A stretch of DNA of 64,000 nt from positions 229,934-293,933 of the forward strand of contig NZ_AYOZ01000034.1 in the NCBI RefSeq assembly GCF_000508165.1, written 5' to 3'. The notes under the pieces were generated by a model. The model had not been told where the DNA came from. It worked only from the letters and a program-made list of their open reading frames with translations, and ran no database searches. Below, one piece after another: positions 54,927-64,000 of the stretch. Source of the stretch: Marinomonas profundimaris. GTDB taxonomy: Bacteria > Pseudomonadota > Gammaproteobacteria > Pseudomonadales > Marinomonadaceae. Position numbers and translations under genes: made by a program. Within the stretch, counting starts at the first letter, position 1; every line of letters starts with the position of its first letter.

Positions 54927-56405
54927 TTAAGGCTTTAACTCTAGTGTCGCCAAAGTATGAGCACGGATAGAGAGTAATAAATCCGTATTCTCTACCAAGG
55001 ATTCTCCATAAGAAGGCACCATTACTTTCATTTTGGTTTGCCAATCTGTCGAAGCGAAACGGTCATGGAAACAACGTTCCAAAATACCAATCATGGTATT
55101 TACTGTCGTTGATGCGCCAGGCGACGCGCCAAGTAAAGCCGCCAATGAACCGTCTTCGGTCGTAATGGCTTCTGTTCCGAACTCCAGCTTTCCACCCGTT
55201 TCTTCGTCTTTTTTGATGATTTGAACTCGTTGCCCAGCGTACGCAAGCTCCCAATCTTCATCCTTTGCATCCGGAAAAAACTGGCGCAAAGAGTTGCAAC
55301 GATCTTTATGAGATTGCATCACTTCACTAATCAAGTAACGCGTCAAATCCATATTGTTTTTACCAACACTCAGCATTGGTTTTATGTTGTCAAATCGCAC
55401 ACTTTTAGGCAGGTCAAAAAACGAACCTGTTTTCAAAAACTTCGTCGTAAAACCAGCAAATGGGCCAAACAATATGGCTTTCTTACCATCAATGATGCGT
55501 GTGTCCAAATGGGGAACAGACATTGGAGGCGCACCGATTGGCGCCGCGCCGTAGACCTTGGCAAAGTGCTGCTCAACCAATTCTGGCTTCTCGCAGACTA
55601 ACCATTGACCACTAACAGGGAAACCACCAAAGCCTTTACCTTCCTTCACTTCTGCTTTTTGCAGAAGAGGTAACGCACCACCGCCCGCGCCTAGGAAAAC
55701 AAATTTTGCGTCAATAACTTTACGCGCGCCATTTTGCTCAATGTCAACATCCCATCGACCATCGGCTTTTTTCTTTAATGCTTTTACTTCGGTGTTTAGG
55801 CTCAGCTCAAAGTTATCCAGCCCTTCTAAGTGCTTACTCATATTACGAGCAATGGCACCAAAGTTCACATCGGTACCATGCTCTACACGTGTGGCAGCAA
55901 GTGGTTCGCTATCGTCACGGTTATTCATAATAAGAGGCATCCACTCTTTCATTTTTTCACGGTCTTCCGTGTATTGCATTTCTTTGAAAGCTGGGTGTGC
56001 ACTCATGGCAACATGGCGTGCTTTTAACATATTGACGTTACGTTCACCCCATACAAAACTTTGATGAGGTACGCGGTGTATAAACTCTTGAGGAGCAGGC
56101 ATTAAACCTTGCTCAACAAGGTAGGACCAAAATTGCAGGCTGATTTCAAAAGCAGCGTTAATATTAACGGCCTTATCTATATTAACGGAGCCATCATCAT
56201 TTTCAGACGTATAATTGAGTTCGCAATATGCAGCATGGCCCGTTCCCGCATTGTTCCAGCCATCTGTACTTTCTTTTGCAATACCACCCAATCGCTCAAC
56301 CATCATCATGGTCATGCTAGGGTCTAATTGCTTTAGTAACACTCCTAAGGTGGTGCTCATCGCACCGCCTCCGACTAGTAAAACGTCTACAGAATTTGAG
56401 GTCAT
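54927..56405 (-). CDS. mqo: Malate:quinone oxidoreductase
   Basis: 492 aa FAD enzyme at the inner membrane that oxidises malate to oxaloacetate and reduces quinone. The FAD-binding start VDVLLVGGGAMSTTLGVLL, then ERLGGIAKESTDGWNNAGTG and AYCELNYT are diagnostic, as is the C-terminal SPGASTTVNTMIGILE. The frame stays open upstream to 56564, but that part does not look like the family; the ATG at 56405 fits best, with ATG 56423 an alternative. It can replace or supplement NAD-linked malate dehydrogenase. Confidence 0.95.
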   Translation of the reverse strand: MTSNSVDVLLVGGGAMSTTLGVLLKQLDPSMTMMMVERLGGIAKESTDGWNNAGTGHAAYCELNYTSENDDGSVNIDKAVNINAAFEISLQFWSYLVEQGLMPAPQEFIHRVPHQSFVWGERNVNMLKARHVAMSAHPAFKEMQYTEDREKMKEWMPLIMNNRDDSEPLAATRVEHGTDVNFGAIARNMSKHLEGLDNFELSLNTEVKALKKKADGRWDVDIEQNGARKVIDAKFVFLGAGGGALPLLQKAEVKEGKGFGGFPVSGQWLVCEKPELVEQHFAKVYGAAPIGAPPMSVPHLDTRIIDGKKAILFGPFAGFTTKFLKTGSFFDLPKSVRFDNIKPMLSVGKNNMDLTRYLISEVMQSHKDRCNSLRQFFPDAKDEDWELAYAGQRVQIIKKDEETGGKLEFGTEAITTEDGSLAALLGASPGASTTVNTMIGILERCFHDRFASTDWQTKMKVMVPSYGESLVENTDLLLSIRAHTLATLELKP

Positions 56406-56816
56406 ATGATTTCGCCGTGTCATAGCCAATTGTGAATTGGAGAGTGATTTAGAAAGACGGCTTTTGGCCAACAACCTGTGCTTTAGAAAACACGGCTTTA
56501 CTTTCCTCTCGCCCTCTTCAGAAGGCCTTAAGTGCAGAGGATGTTTAAAAAACAAACAACTCAAAAGGTTCTGATTAGGTGTACGATGATTATACGGATT
56601 TTGAAGACAATGTCTTGAGACCTTAGTATAAGAATGTGGATATATTCATACCTAGAATATCAAGGTAATGGGGATTTTATTGACTTTAGCAGCATGAAAG
56701 GCGATGTTAACGACAGTAATAAAAAACCTGCTTCTATTTAGCCAGTATATTTAAAAACTAATGTTCAGTATAAATATCCGAAATCTTCTCATAATGAACC
56801 AAACGGGGATATGACG
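56406..56816. other. Intergenic region between mqo and the CBS-domain gene
   Basis: 411 bases holding the divergent start signals of mqo and the CBS-domain gene. An open mqo-frame extension covers 56406-56564 without family similarity. A small AAGAC/GTCTT hairpin lies near 56606. No operator or RNA gene recognised. Confidence 0.4.
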
Positions 56817-57218
56817 ATGAAAGCACAAGATATCATGGTTACCAATGTCATTTGCGTGGATATGGACGACCGCTTACCCAATGTGCGGAAAACCATGGCA
56901 AGCCATGAATTTCACCACCTTCCTGTCACAGAAAAAGGCAAGCTTGTCGGTATCATTTCAGACAGAGATCTTTTGCGTTTTATTAGCCCATTTATTGACA
57001 GTGCATCTGAACAACCCAGAGATTTAGACACGTTAAACCATGCCGCCCATCAAGTCATGACACGCCAACCTATTGCGGTAAAAGCAAACACATCAATAGA
57101 AGAGATTGTTGCTTGGTTTAAGCGAGTGGACATATCTTGTCTGCCCGTTATCGATGAGCAAGAACAGGTCATAGGCATTATTTCGTGGCGTGATTTGATT
57201 AACCACGCCACATTTTAG
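56817..57218 (+). CDS. Tandem CBS-domain protein
   Basis: 133 aa formed by two CBS motifs: ITVxD-type QDIMVTNVICVDMDDRLPNV plus FHHLPVTEKGKLVGIISDRDL, then HQVMTRQPIAVKANTSIEEI plus SCLPVIDEQEQVIGIISWRDL. CBS pairs bind adenosyl ligands such as AMP or ATP and are related in size to AcuB. What it regulates is unknown. ATG 56817 is chosen over 56811, because GGGG lies eight bases before it. It ends two bases from the convergent hslO end. Confidence 0.85.
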   Translation: MKAQDIMVTNVICVDMDDRLPNVRKTMASHEFHHLPVTEKGKLVGIISDRDLLRFISPFIDSASEQPRDLDTLNHAAHQVMTRQPIAVKANTSIEEIVAWFKRVDISCLPVIDEQEQVIGIISWRDLINHATF

Positions 57219-57220
57219 CG

Positions 57221-58096
57221 TTAATGTGTTTTCGCTTGATCGCCTAACAAATCCGCCAGTTCATCTTCGGTAAATTCGTACTTTTCCGCACAAAACTGAC
57301 AATCAACCATCACACTACCTTGCTCAATCAAAAGCTCACGAATTTCTTCCGAGCCAAGTGACATAACAGCGTCCAGCGTACGCTGACGAGAACACGAACA
57401 ACCAAACTGCATTGGTTTAGTATCGTAAAGACGAACCTCTTCTTCATGATACAAACGATGCAGTAAAACCTCCGTTTCAAGACCAAGTAACTCTTCTTCT
57501 TTAACGGTAGAAGCCAACTGCGTAAAACGTTCCCACGCGTCTTCATCGCCTTCTTTCGCCTGCTCAAGCGGTAATCGTTGTAAGAATAAACCGCCACACT
57601 GAGCACCATTCGCTGCCAACCACACTCGGCTAGGCAATTGCTCAGATTGAGAGAAGTACTGTTCAAGGCATTCGGATAAAGTATCGCCCACTATTTCGAC
57701 AATCCCTTGATAACGCTGACCATTGCGCGGTTGAATCGTAATGGCTAGATAACCTCCATCTAACACGTCTTTTAAAGAAAACGTGTCTGGAATATCTTGG
57801 TTTTCATCCCATTGTGCAATGCCGCGAAGATTTTGATTTTCATCACACTCCGTCATCAAGGTCGACAAAAAACCATTGCCTTTCGCTTGAATCGATAGCA
57901 CGCCATCAATTTTAATAATGTCACGCAACAACGCGATCGCGGCGACGAATTCACCAAGAAGCTTTTCCAGCGATAACGGGTATTGTTTGCGCTTAATGAT
58001 TTCTTGATAAGCACTGTTCAATAACACCCGCTCACCGCGGACATTGGTATTATCGAATGAAAAACGCTGTATTTCATTTATGGTTACATTATTCAC
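57221..58096 (-). CDS. hslO: Redox-regulated chaperone Hsp33
   Basis: 291 aa holdase activated by oxidative unfolding. The zinc centre is seen as CSCSRQRT and CQFCAEKYEF near the C-terminus, the four cysteines that lose zinc on oxidation. The N-terminal domain has GVLSIQAKGNGFLSTLMTEC and RGIAQWDEN, typical for the family. Length is normal. Single gene, convergent with the CBS-domain gene without a terminator between them. Confidence 0.93.
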   Translation of the reverse strand: MNNVTINEIQRFSFDNTNVRGERVLLNSAYQEIIKRKQYPLSLEKLLGEFVAAIALLRDIIKIDGVLSIQAKGNGFLSTLMTECDENQNLRGIAQWDENQDIPDTFSLKDVLDGGYLAITIQPRNGQRYQGIVEIVGDTLSECLEQYFSQSEQLPSRVWLAANGAQCGGLFLQRLPLEQAKEGDEDAWERFTQLASTVKEEELLGLETEVLLHRLYHEEEVRLYDTKPMQFGCSCSRQRTLDAVMSLGSEEIRELLIEQGSVMVDCQFCAEKYEFTEDELADLLGDQAKTH

Positions 58097-58340
58097 AAAT
58101 CACACCTTTCTCAGACAAACGGCCTGAGTAAAAAATTTCAAATTAAGATTACTGTCATTTTACCCTTGAGCGGGTCAATCATCCAATTTAAAAACGTCAT
58201 TAACTGGGGATTTGTACTTGGAATATGCACGCTTGCTATTTCGTTTACGCGAACAGCACTCTAAAATGTTCAGCATTGCATTCAACCATGAAGCACCTAA
58301 TTTTATTCCTCATGATAGAGGTAAGAGATTCTTAGTTTTT

Positions 58341-60263
58341 ATGATCCAGTTTTCTGAAGTTAGCTTACAACGCGGCACTCAATTCTTATTGGAAGACGCC
58401 GACCTTACTATTTTTGAAGGCCAAAAAATCGGCCTAATTGGCGCAAACGGTGCCGGTAAATCGTCTTTATTTGCCATGATCAAAGGCGAGCTCCACGCCG
58501 ACACAGGCGAAGTCATTCTCCCAGGGCAGCGCCGTATTTCCTTCATGGCACAAGAAGTGGAGGAAACACAGCGATCGGCACTGGACTATTGCTTAGACGG
58601 CGACGATAGACTGCGAACAATAGAAAAGAACATCGCTAAATCGCAAGCTAACGGTGACGACCATGCTCATGCAAGCTGGCTAGGCGAATTTGAAAACGCG
58701 CAAGGCTACACCGCCCAATCACGAGGCGAAACACTGCTTCAAGGATTAGGTTTCAAAATGGCCGATATGCAAAGGCCTGTATCGGACTTTTCTGGTGGTT
58801 GGCGAATTCGTTTGAATCTGGCGAAAGCTTTAATGTGCCCTTCCGATGTGCTTTTGCTCGATGAGCCGACAAACCATTTGGATTTAGACGCCGTCATGTG
58901 GCTTGAAAACTGGCTTCGCCAATACCCTGGCACCCTCGTTTTGATTTCCCATGACCGAGACTTTCTTGATGGTATTTGCAGTCATATCGTTCACCTCTAT
59001 CAGAAGAAACTTACCCTTTATAAAGGCAACTACTCTGACTACGAACGCCAGCGTGCCGAACACCTCGCTCAGCAACAAGCGAACCATGAAAAACAGGTAG
59101 AGAAACGCGCCCATCTACAACAATACGTCGATCGTTTTCGCTTTAAGGCGGATAAAGCCAAGCAAGCACAAAGTCGTCTTAGAATGTTGGAAAAGATGGA
59201 GATCATTGGGCCTGCTCATATTGACTCTCAATTTGAGTTTTCTATTCCCGTGGCGGAAAAAACGTCACAATTATTGATCAATCTATCGCAAGCGGATCTA
59301 GGTTACACATCCGACACTGGTGTGGAATCCGTGCAACTTGGCAATAGTAACTTCGCCCTTCGCGATGGTCAGCGCATTGGATTACTTGGTCCAAACGGCG
59401 CGGGTAAATCAACGCTAATCAAATCCATCGTCGGCGAGATATCGGTTTTATCAGGCGAAAAAGTCACCGGAGAAAATCTAAAAATCGGTTACTTCTCTCA
59501 ACACCAATTGAGTGCATTAGACTTAGAAGCGTCACCACTTCTTCACATACAACGATTGTCGCCAAAAGTCCTAGAAAGTGACATTCGCCGTTATTTAGGT
59601 GGATTCGGATTTGTGGGTGATGACGCACTCAGAGCCGTGAAAGGTTTTTCTGGTGGTGAAAAGGCCAGACTCGCCTTATCTCTTATCGCGTGGACGAAGC
59701 CCAATCTTCTTGTACTCGATGAGCCAACAAACCATCTCGACATAGACATGCGCCAAGCGCTAACAGAAGCGTTGCAAGAATTCCCTGGTTCCATTTTGCT
59801 GGTTTCCCACGATCGTCATTTACTTAACAGCACCGTCGATGAGTTTTATCTCGTCGCAGACAATCAAATCCAAGCCTTTGACGGAGATCTTCCGGCCTAT
59901 CATGCTTGGTTACAAGCAAGACAAGCCAGTGCCGCACAAGTGGAGAAAGGCGAATCAAACATAGCAAAAGTGGATAAAACGGATCGCAAAGAAGAGCGAC
60001 GCAAAGCCGCAGAAATGCGTGAGAAACTGCGCCCGCTTCGTAAACAAATCGAGAAACATGAAAAAGCTGTGCAAACAGCGCAAGATCATCTCGACAAAAT
60101 TTCAGGGGCGATGTCCGATTCATCGCTTTATGAAGCAGAGCAAAGAGAAAAGCTGCAAGGTTTATTGAACGATGAAACCAAATGGAAAAAATCGCTCGCA
60201 GAAAGTGAAGAGGCTTGGTTTGAAGCACAAGAAGAATTAGAAGAAGCGGAAGCTCTCTTATGA
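58341..60263 (+). CDS. yheS: ABC-F family ATPase YheS
   Basis: 640 aa with two ATP-binding cassettes and no membrane part. Cassette 1: GANGAGKSS, FSGGWRIRLNLAKAL, VLLLDEPTNHLD. A linker with basic coiled coil follows (QVEKRAHLQQYVDRFRFKAD). Cassette 2: GPNGAGKST, FSGGEKARLALSLI, LLVLDEPTNHLD. The charged C-terminal coiled coil from about 530 is typical of YheS/Uup types. Family members act on ribosomes. ATG 58341 begins the first cassette; upstream in-frame codons lack family sequence. Confidence 0.9.
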   Translation: MIQFSEVSLQRGTQFLLEDADLTIFEGQKIGLIGANGAGKSSLFAMIKGELHADTGEVILPGQRRISFMAQEVEETQRSALDYCLDGDDRLRTIEKNIAKSQANGDDHAHASWLGEFENAQGYTAQSRGETLLQGLGFKMADMQRPVSDFSGGWRIRLNLAKALMCPSDVLLLDEPTNHLDLDAVMWLENWLRQYPGTLVLISHDRDFLDGICSHIVHLYQKKLTLYKGNYSDYERQRAEHLAQQQANHEKQVEKRAHLQQYVDRFRFKADKAKQAQSRLRMLEKMEIIGPAHIDSQFEFSIPVAEKTSQLLINLSQADLGYTSDTGVESVQLGNSNFALRDGQRIGLLGPNGAGKSTLIKSIVGEISVLSGEKVTGENLKIGYFSQHQLSALDLEASPLLHIQRLSPKVLESDIRRYLGGFGFVGDDALRAVKGFSGGEKARLALSLIAWTKPNLLVLDEPTNHLDIDMRQALTEALQEFPGSILLVSHDRHLLNSTVDEFYLVADNQIQAFDGDLPAYHAWLQARQASAAQVEKGESNIAKVDKTDRKEERRKAAEMREKLRPLRKQIEKHEKAVQTAQDHLDKISGAMSDSSLYEAEQREKLQGLLNDETKWKKSLAESEEAWFEAQEELEEAEALL

Positions 60264-60366
60264 TAAGCCGGTAAAAAGGACTCATAACAGAAGGTCTGTT
60301 AAGAACACGTAAAGTATTGCGTTAGCACAAAGCTTTTAAACGTCGACTGACTTAATATTGTCATAA

Positions 60367-61398
<1,032 letters not shown>

Positions 61399-61550
61399 AA
61401 ATTCGCCACTTATCGCACAAATAAACGAATAGAATCGGTGACCAGCAGGCTGCGTTGGTGTAATTTGTTATGACATGCCTACATAAGTAGGCAATAAGAA
61501 CAAAGATACCAACAATATAATTAAACGGTATTTGGAGATAATAGGAACAC

Positions 61551-63770
61551 ATGTCTGAGCAGTCTGCGAACGAAATAGAAAAAAAAGAATCGTCCTCTAA
61601 TCGGCCAATTGAACTCGATGCTGAACTCGTTTTAGAACCCATACCGGAGCAACCGCAAGATCCTACCAAAATAGCCATTGAGGAGCGCATACCGGAAGAA
61701 ATAGACTTGGCTGACCCTGAGCTGTATTTCAACCGCGAATTAAGCCATTTGCAATTCAATGCTCGCGTACTCGAACAGGCAATGGATGAGAACCATCCGG
61801 TCTTAAACAGATTGATGTTCTTGTGTATTTTCAGCTCAAACATGGACGAATTTTTTGAAATCCGCGTTGCGGGTTTAAAAAGCCAACTTGAATACAGCCG
61901 CGAGAAAAACGGTCCGGATGGCATGCACCCTAAAAAAGTCTTAGGGTTAATCAGCGAACAAGCTCATAAACTTGTTCGCCGCCAATACCGCATTCTGAAT
62001 GATATTATTTTGCCTAAGCTTGCGACGGTAAATGTAAACTTTATTCGCAGAACGGTTTGGAATGAAAAACAAGCCACTTGGGTGAAGCGCTATTTTCGCG
62101 ACAATGTGCTCCCTATTATCAGTCCGATTGGTCTTGATCCTGCACATCCATTTCCTCGGCTCGCCAACAAAACCTTTAACTTTGTTGTTGAGCTAGAAGG
62201 CCGTGATGCTTTTGGCCGTGAAAATGGGTTAGCGATTGTACCTGCACCCAGTTCATTACCGCGACTGGTAAAACTGCCTGATGATGTTTGTGAAGGTGGA
62301 GACAATCTTGTTTTTTTATCGTCTATTATTCATGCCCATGCAGACCAGCTATTCCCTGGAATGACGGTAAAAGGCTGTTTCCAATTCCGCCTAACTCGAA
62401 ATGCAGACCTAGAGGTAGACTCAGATGACATTGGGGTCGATTTGGCTGGCGCTCTGCGTACCGAATTGCAAAGTCGACATTATGGCAGCTCGGTACGATT
62501 AGAGATTGCTGATAATTGCCCCGCGCATATTGTTGACTCTTTGCTAAAACAATTTGATTTAGAACAGCAAGATTTGTATCGCATTGATGGGCCAGTTAAC
62601 TTAAGTCGTCTTATGGCGGTCCTTGAATTAGTCGATCGCCCAGACTTAATGTACCCTCCTTTTTCTCCTGGTTTACCCAGAAAACTGGCCAGTTCTGGTG
62701 GCTTGTTTGAGGCGATTCGCCAACGCGACTATCTGCTAATGCATCCGTTTGAAAGCTTTTCACCAGTCATAGATCTATTAAGTGAGGCGGCTAAAGACCC
62801 AAGTGTTGTGGCAATTCGTCAAACACTCTATCGAACTGGCGCCCGCTCTCCTATTGCTAACGCGCTAGTAGAAGCGGCTCGTAACGGCAAAGAAGTGACG
62901 GTCGTCATTGAATTAAGAGCCCGCTTTGACGAAGCCGAAAACTTAGCCTTGGCAAGCCGCTTACAAGACGCTGGTGCAATTGTTGTTTATGGCGTTGTTC
63001 GCCACAAAACACACGCCAAAATGATCTTGATCGTACGCAGAGAAGGCTCAGACCTAACTCGATACGTACACTTAGGAACAGGTAACTATCACGCGGGCAA
63101 TGCAAGGCTTTATACCGATTACAGCTTCATGACTTGCAATAAAGACATTGGCGACGATGTTCATCGTGTCTTTCAGCAATTGACAGGAATGAGCAAAGAA
63201 TTAAAGGTCAAAAAATTATTGCATGCACCGTTTACATTACGTGATCGCCTGCTTGAAATGATCAACCGTGAAGCAGAGAATGCACAGAAAGGCGAACCGT
63301 CTCGTATTATTATTAAGGTAAACGCCTTAACCGAACAAAAGCTCGTTCAAGCCCTCTATAAAGCATCACAAGCTGGCGTGAAAATCGACTTAATTATCCG
63401 AGGCATTTGCACCCTCCGCCCAGGTATCAAGGGAATATCTTCTAATATTCGAGTTCGTAGTATTATAGGTAGGTTCCTAGAGCACACGCGTGTTTATTAC
63501 TTTTATAACAATCGTAACCCTCAGGTATATCTATCCAGCGCGGACGGTATGGATCGAAACTTAAACAACCGAATCGAAGTGGCTTTCCCACTGCAAGATT
63601 ACAAACAAACTCGACGTGTTAAGAAGGAGCTTGAGTATTATTTAACAGACAATACTCAAAGTTGGATTCTACAGAGTGATGGGTCCTATCAACTTTCGAA
63701 ACCACGAAAAGGCGAATACCGTAGCGCTCAACGCCTGCTGCTAAGTGAATTAGCAGACAATACCCGCTAA
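61551..63770 (+). CDS. ppk1: Polyphosphate kinase 1
   Basis: 739 aa enzyme that makes polyphosphate from ATP. N-terminal domain with LYFNRELSHLQFNARVLEQA, head domain with HPFPRLANKTFNFV, and the phospholipase-D-like C-terminal domains, with the phosphorylated histidine in RHKTHAKMILIVRREG and the segment VHLGTGNYHAGNARLYTDYS. The acidic leader of about 55 residues is variable in the family. AGGA lies eight bases before ATG 61551. Ends 20 bases before a terminator. Works opposite to Ppx. Confidence 0.96.
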   Translation: MSEQSANEIEKKESSSNRPIELDAELVLEPIPEQPQDPTKIAIEERIPEEIDLADPELYFNRELSHLQFNARVLEQAMDENHPVLNRLMFLCIFSSNMDEFFEIRVAGLKSQLEYSREKNGPDGMHPKKVLGLISEQAHKLVRRQYRILNDIILPKLATVNVNFIRRTVWNEKQATWVKRYFRDNVLPIISPIGLDPAHPFPRLANKTFNFVVELEGRDAFGRENGLAIVPAPSSLPRLVKLPDDVCEGGDNLVFLSSIIHAHADQLFPGMTVKGCFQFRLTRNADLEVDSDDIGVDLAGALRTELQSRHYGSSVRLEIADNCPAHIVDSLLKQFDLEQQDLYRIDGPVNLSRLMAVLELVDRPDLMYPPFSPGLPRKLASSGGLFEAIRQRDYLLMHPFESFSPVIDLLSEAAKDPSVVAIRQTLYRTGARSPIANALVEAARNGKEVTVVIELRARFDEAENLALASRLQDAGAIVVYGVVRHKTHAKMILIVRREGSDLTRYVHLGTGNYHAGNARLYTDYSFMTCNKDIGDDVHRVFQQLTGMSKELKVKKLLHAPFTLRDRLLEMINREAENAQKGEPSRIIIKVNALTEQKLVQALYKASQAGVKIDLIIRGICTLRPGIKGISSNIRVRSIIGRFLEHTRVYYFYNNRNPQVYLSSADGMDRNLNNRIEVAFPLQDYKQTRRVKKELEYYLTDNTQSWILQSDGSYQLSKPRKGEYRSAQRLLLSELADNTR

Positions 63771-63792
63771 TGATTTCACCTTATCTATACAC

Positions 63793-63820
63793 AAAGTCCA
63801 GTATCATGCTGGGCTTTTTT
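63793..63820 (+). terminator. Terminator of ppk1
   Basis: 9-bp stem AAAGTCCAG / CTGGGCTTT (one T-G pair), 7-base loop, then a T run. Confidence 0.82.
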
Positions 63821-64000
63821 GTGCATAAAACTAACGTTTATCCCCAAACAAGCAAGACGATCAGATCCTTTCAAGAATCAAAATCAACACAACTAAATGG
63901 TACCAAAAATAGCTTCAGTACGTGGGCGTTTTCACTCAAGGACTTCCCCTGAGCCGTTTTCTCAGCCCCTTTTATCAGCCACTTATTTCAGACGTAAAAA

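Noticed and set aside
63770..63952. 60-codon frame overlapping the ppk1 stop
   Set aside because: It runs through the ppk1 terminator hairpin and has no protein-like features.

Overview
The window looks like chromosome of a marine gammaproteobacterium of the Oceanospirillales, probably Marinomonas or a close relative. This rests on recognised gene orders and protein character, not on a database search. The block dnaJ-dnaK-grpE / recN / fur / bamE-rnfH-ratA / smpB-ssrA and the neighbourhood ppx / rho / hemB / ppk1 resemble the pseudomonad layout. The tmRNA tag is ANDENYALAA, the DNA is moderately AT-rich, and there are several sodium- or TRAP-type transport systems. No rRNA, tRNA, CRISPR array or prophage was seen.

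Layout. (1) 1-4424, minus: a protocatechuate/gallate 4,5-cleavage operon (ligJ-ligK-galD-ligI-ligA-ligB, the last cut by the window edge), with a divergent TRAP transporter (5047-7885) that probably imports a substrate of the same route. (2) 7984-13689: peroxiredoxin, a chemoreceptor, a MocR-type regulator, a PilZ-like protein, DUF501 and a short unknown protein. (3) 13783-17866: the glycerol regulon glpK / glpR / glpD with two matching inverted-repeat operators and no glpF. (4) 17990-23563: TSUP permease, LysR regulator, a candidate small RNA with its own promoter and terminator, an N-terminally extended GAPDH, two small envelope proteins and a uridine-kinase-like protein. (5) 23619-33451: heat-shock and housekeeping block with two sigma-32 type promoters, ending in smpB and tmRNA. 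(6) 33546-35115: an intact IS1182-family element inserted exactly in the terminator hairpin downstream of ssrA, with a 20-bp target duplication. (7) 35359-38128: lipoprotein, Yip1-like membrane protein and a soluble chemoreceptor with a zinc-binding CZB domain. (8) 38475-44281: a complete Mrp/Mnh Na+/H+ antiporter operon. (9) 44259-47315: an ammonium channel fused to PAS-GGDEF-EAL. (10) 47573-49600: a large stand-alone FtsZ/tubulin-superfamily GTPase, the most unusual gene of the window. (11) 49956-63770: a small unknown ORF, ppx, rho, a flavin reductase, YfcL-like protein, mqo, a CBS protein, hslO, the ABC-F ATPase yheS, hemB and ppk1.

How the parts work together. The lig genes turn ring-cleavage products of protocatechuate or gallate into pyruvate and oxaloacetate. 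GlpK and GlpD feed glycerol into triose phosphate, which GAPDH interconverts with 1,3-bisphosphoglycerate, and Mqo oxidises malate into the quinone pool. The Mrp antiporter and the sodium symporter fit a marine sodium economy. Chaperones, Hsp33, tmRNA/SmpB, polyphosphate enzymes and peroxiredoxin form the stress and quality-control part. The Amt-GGDEF-EAL fusion and the tubulin-like GTPase stand side by side in the same orientation and are the best candidates for undescribed biology.
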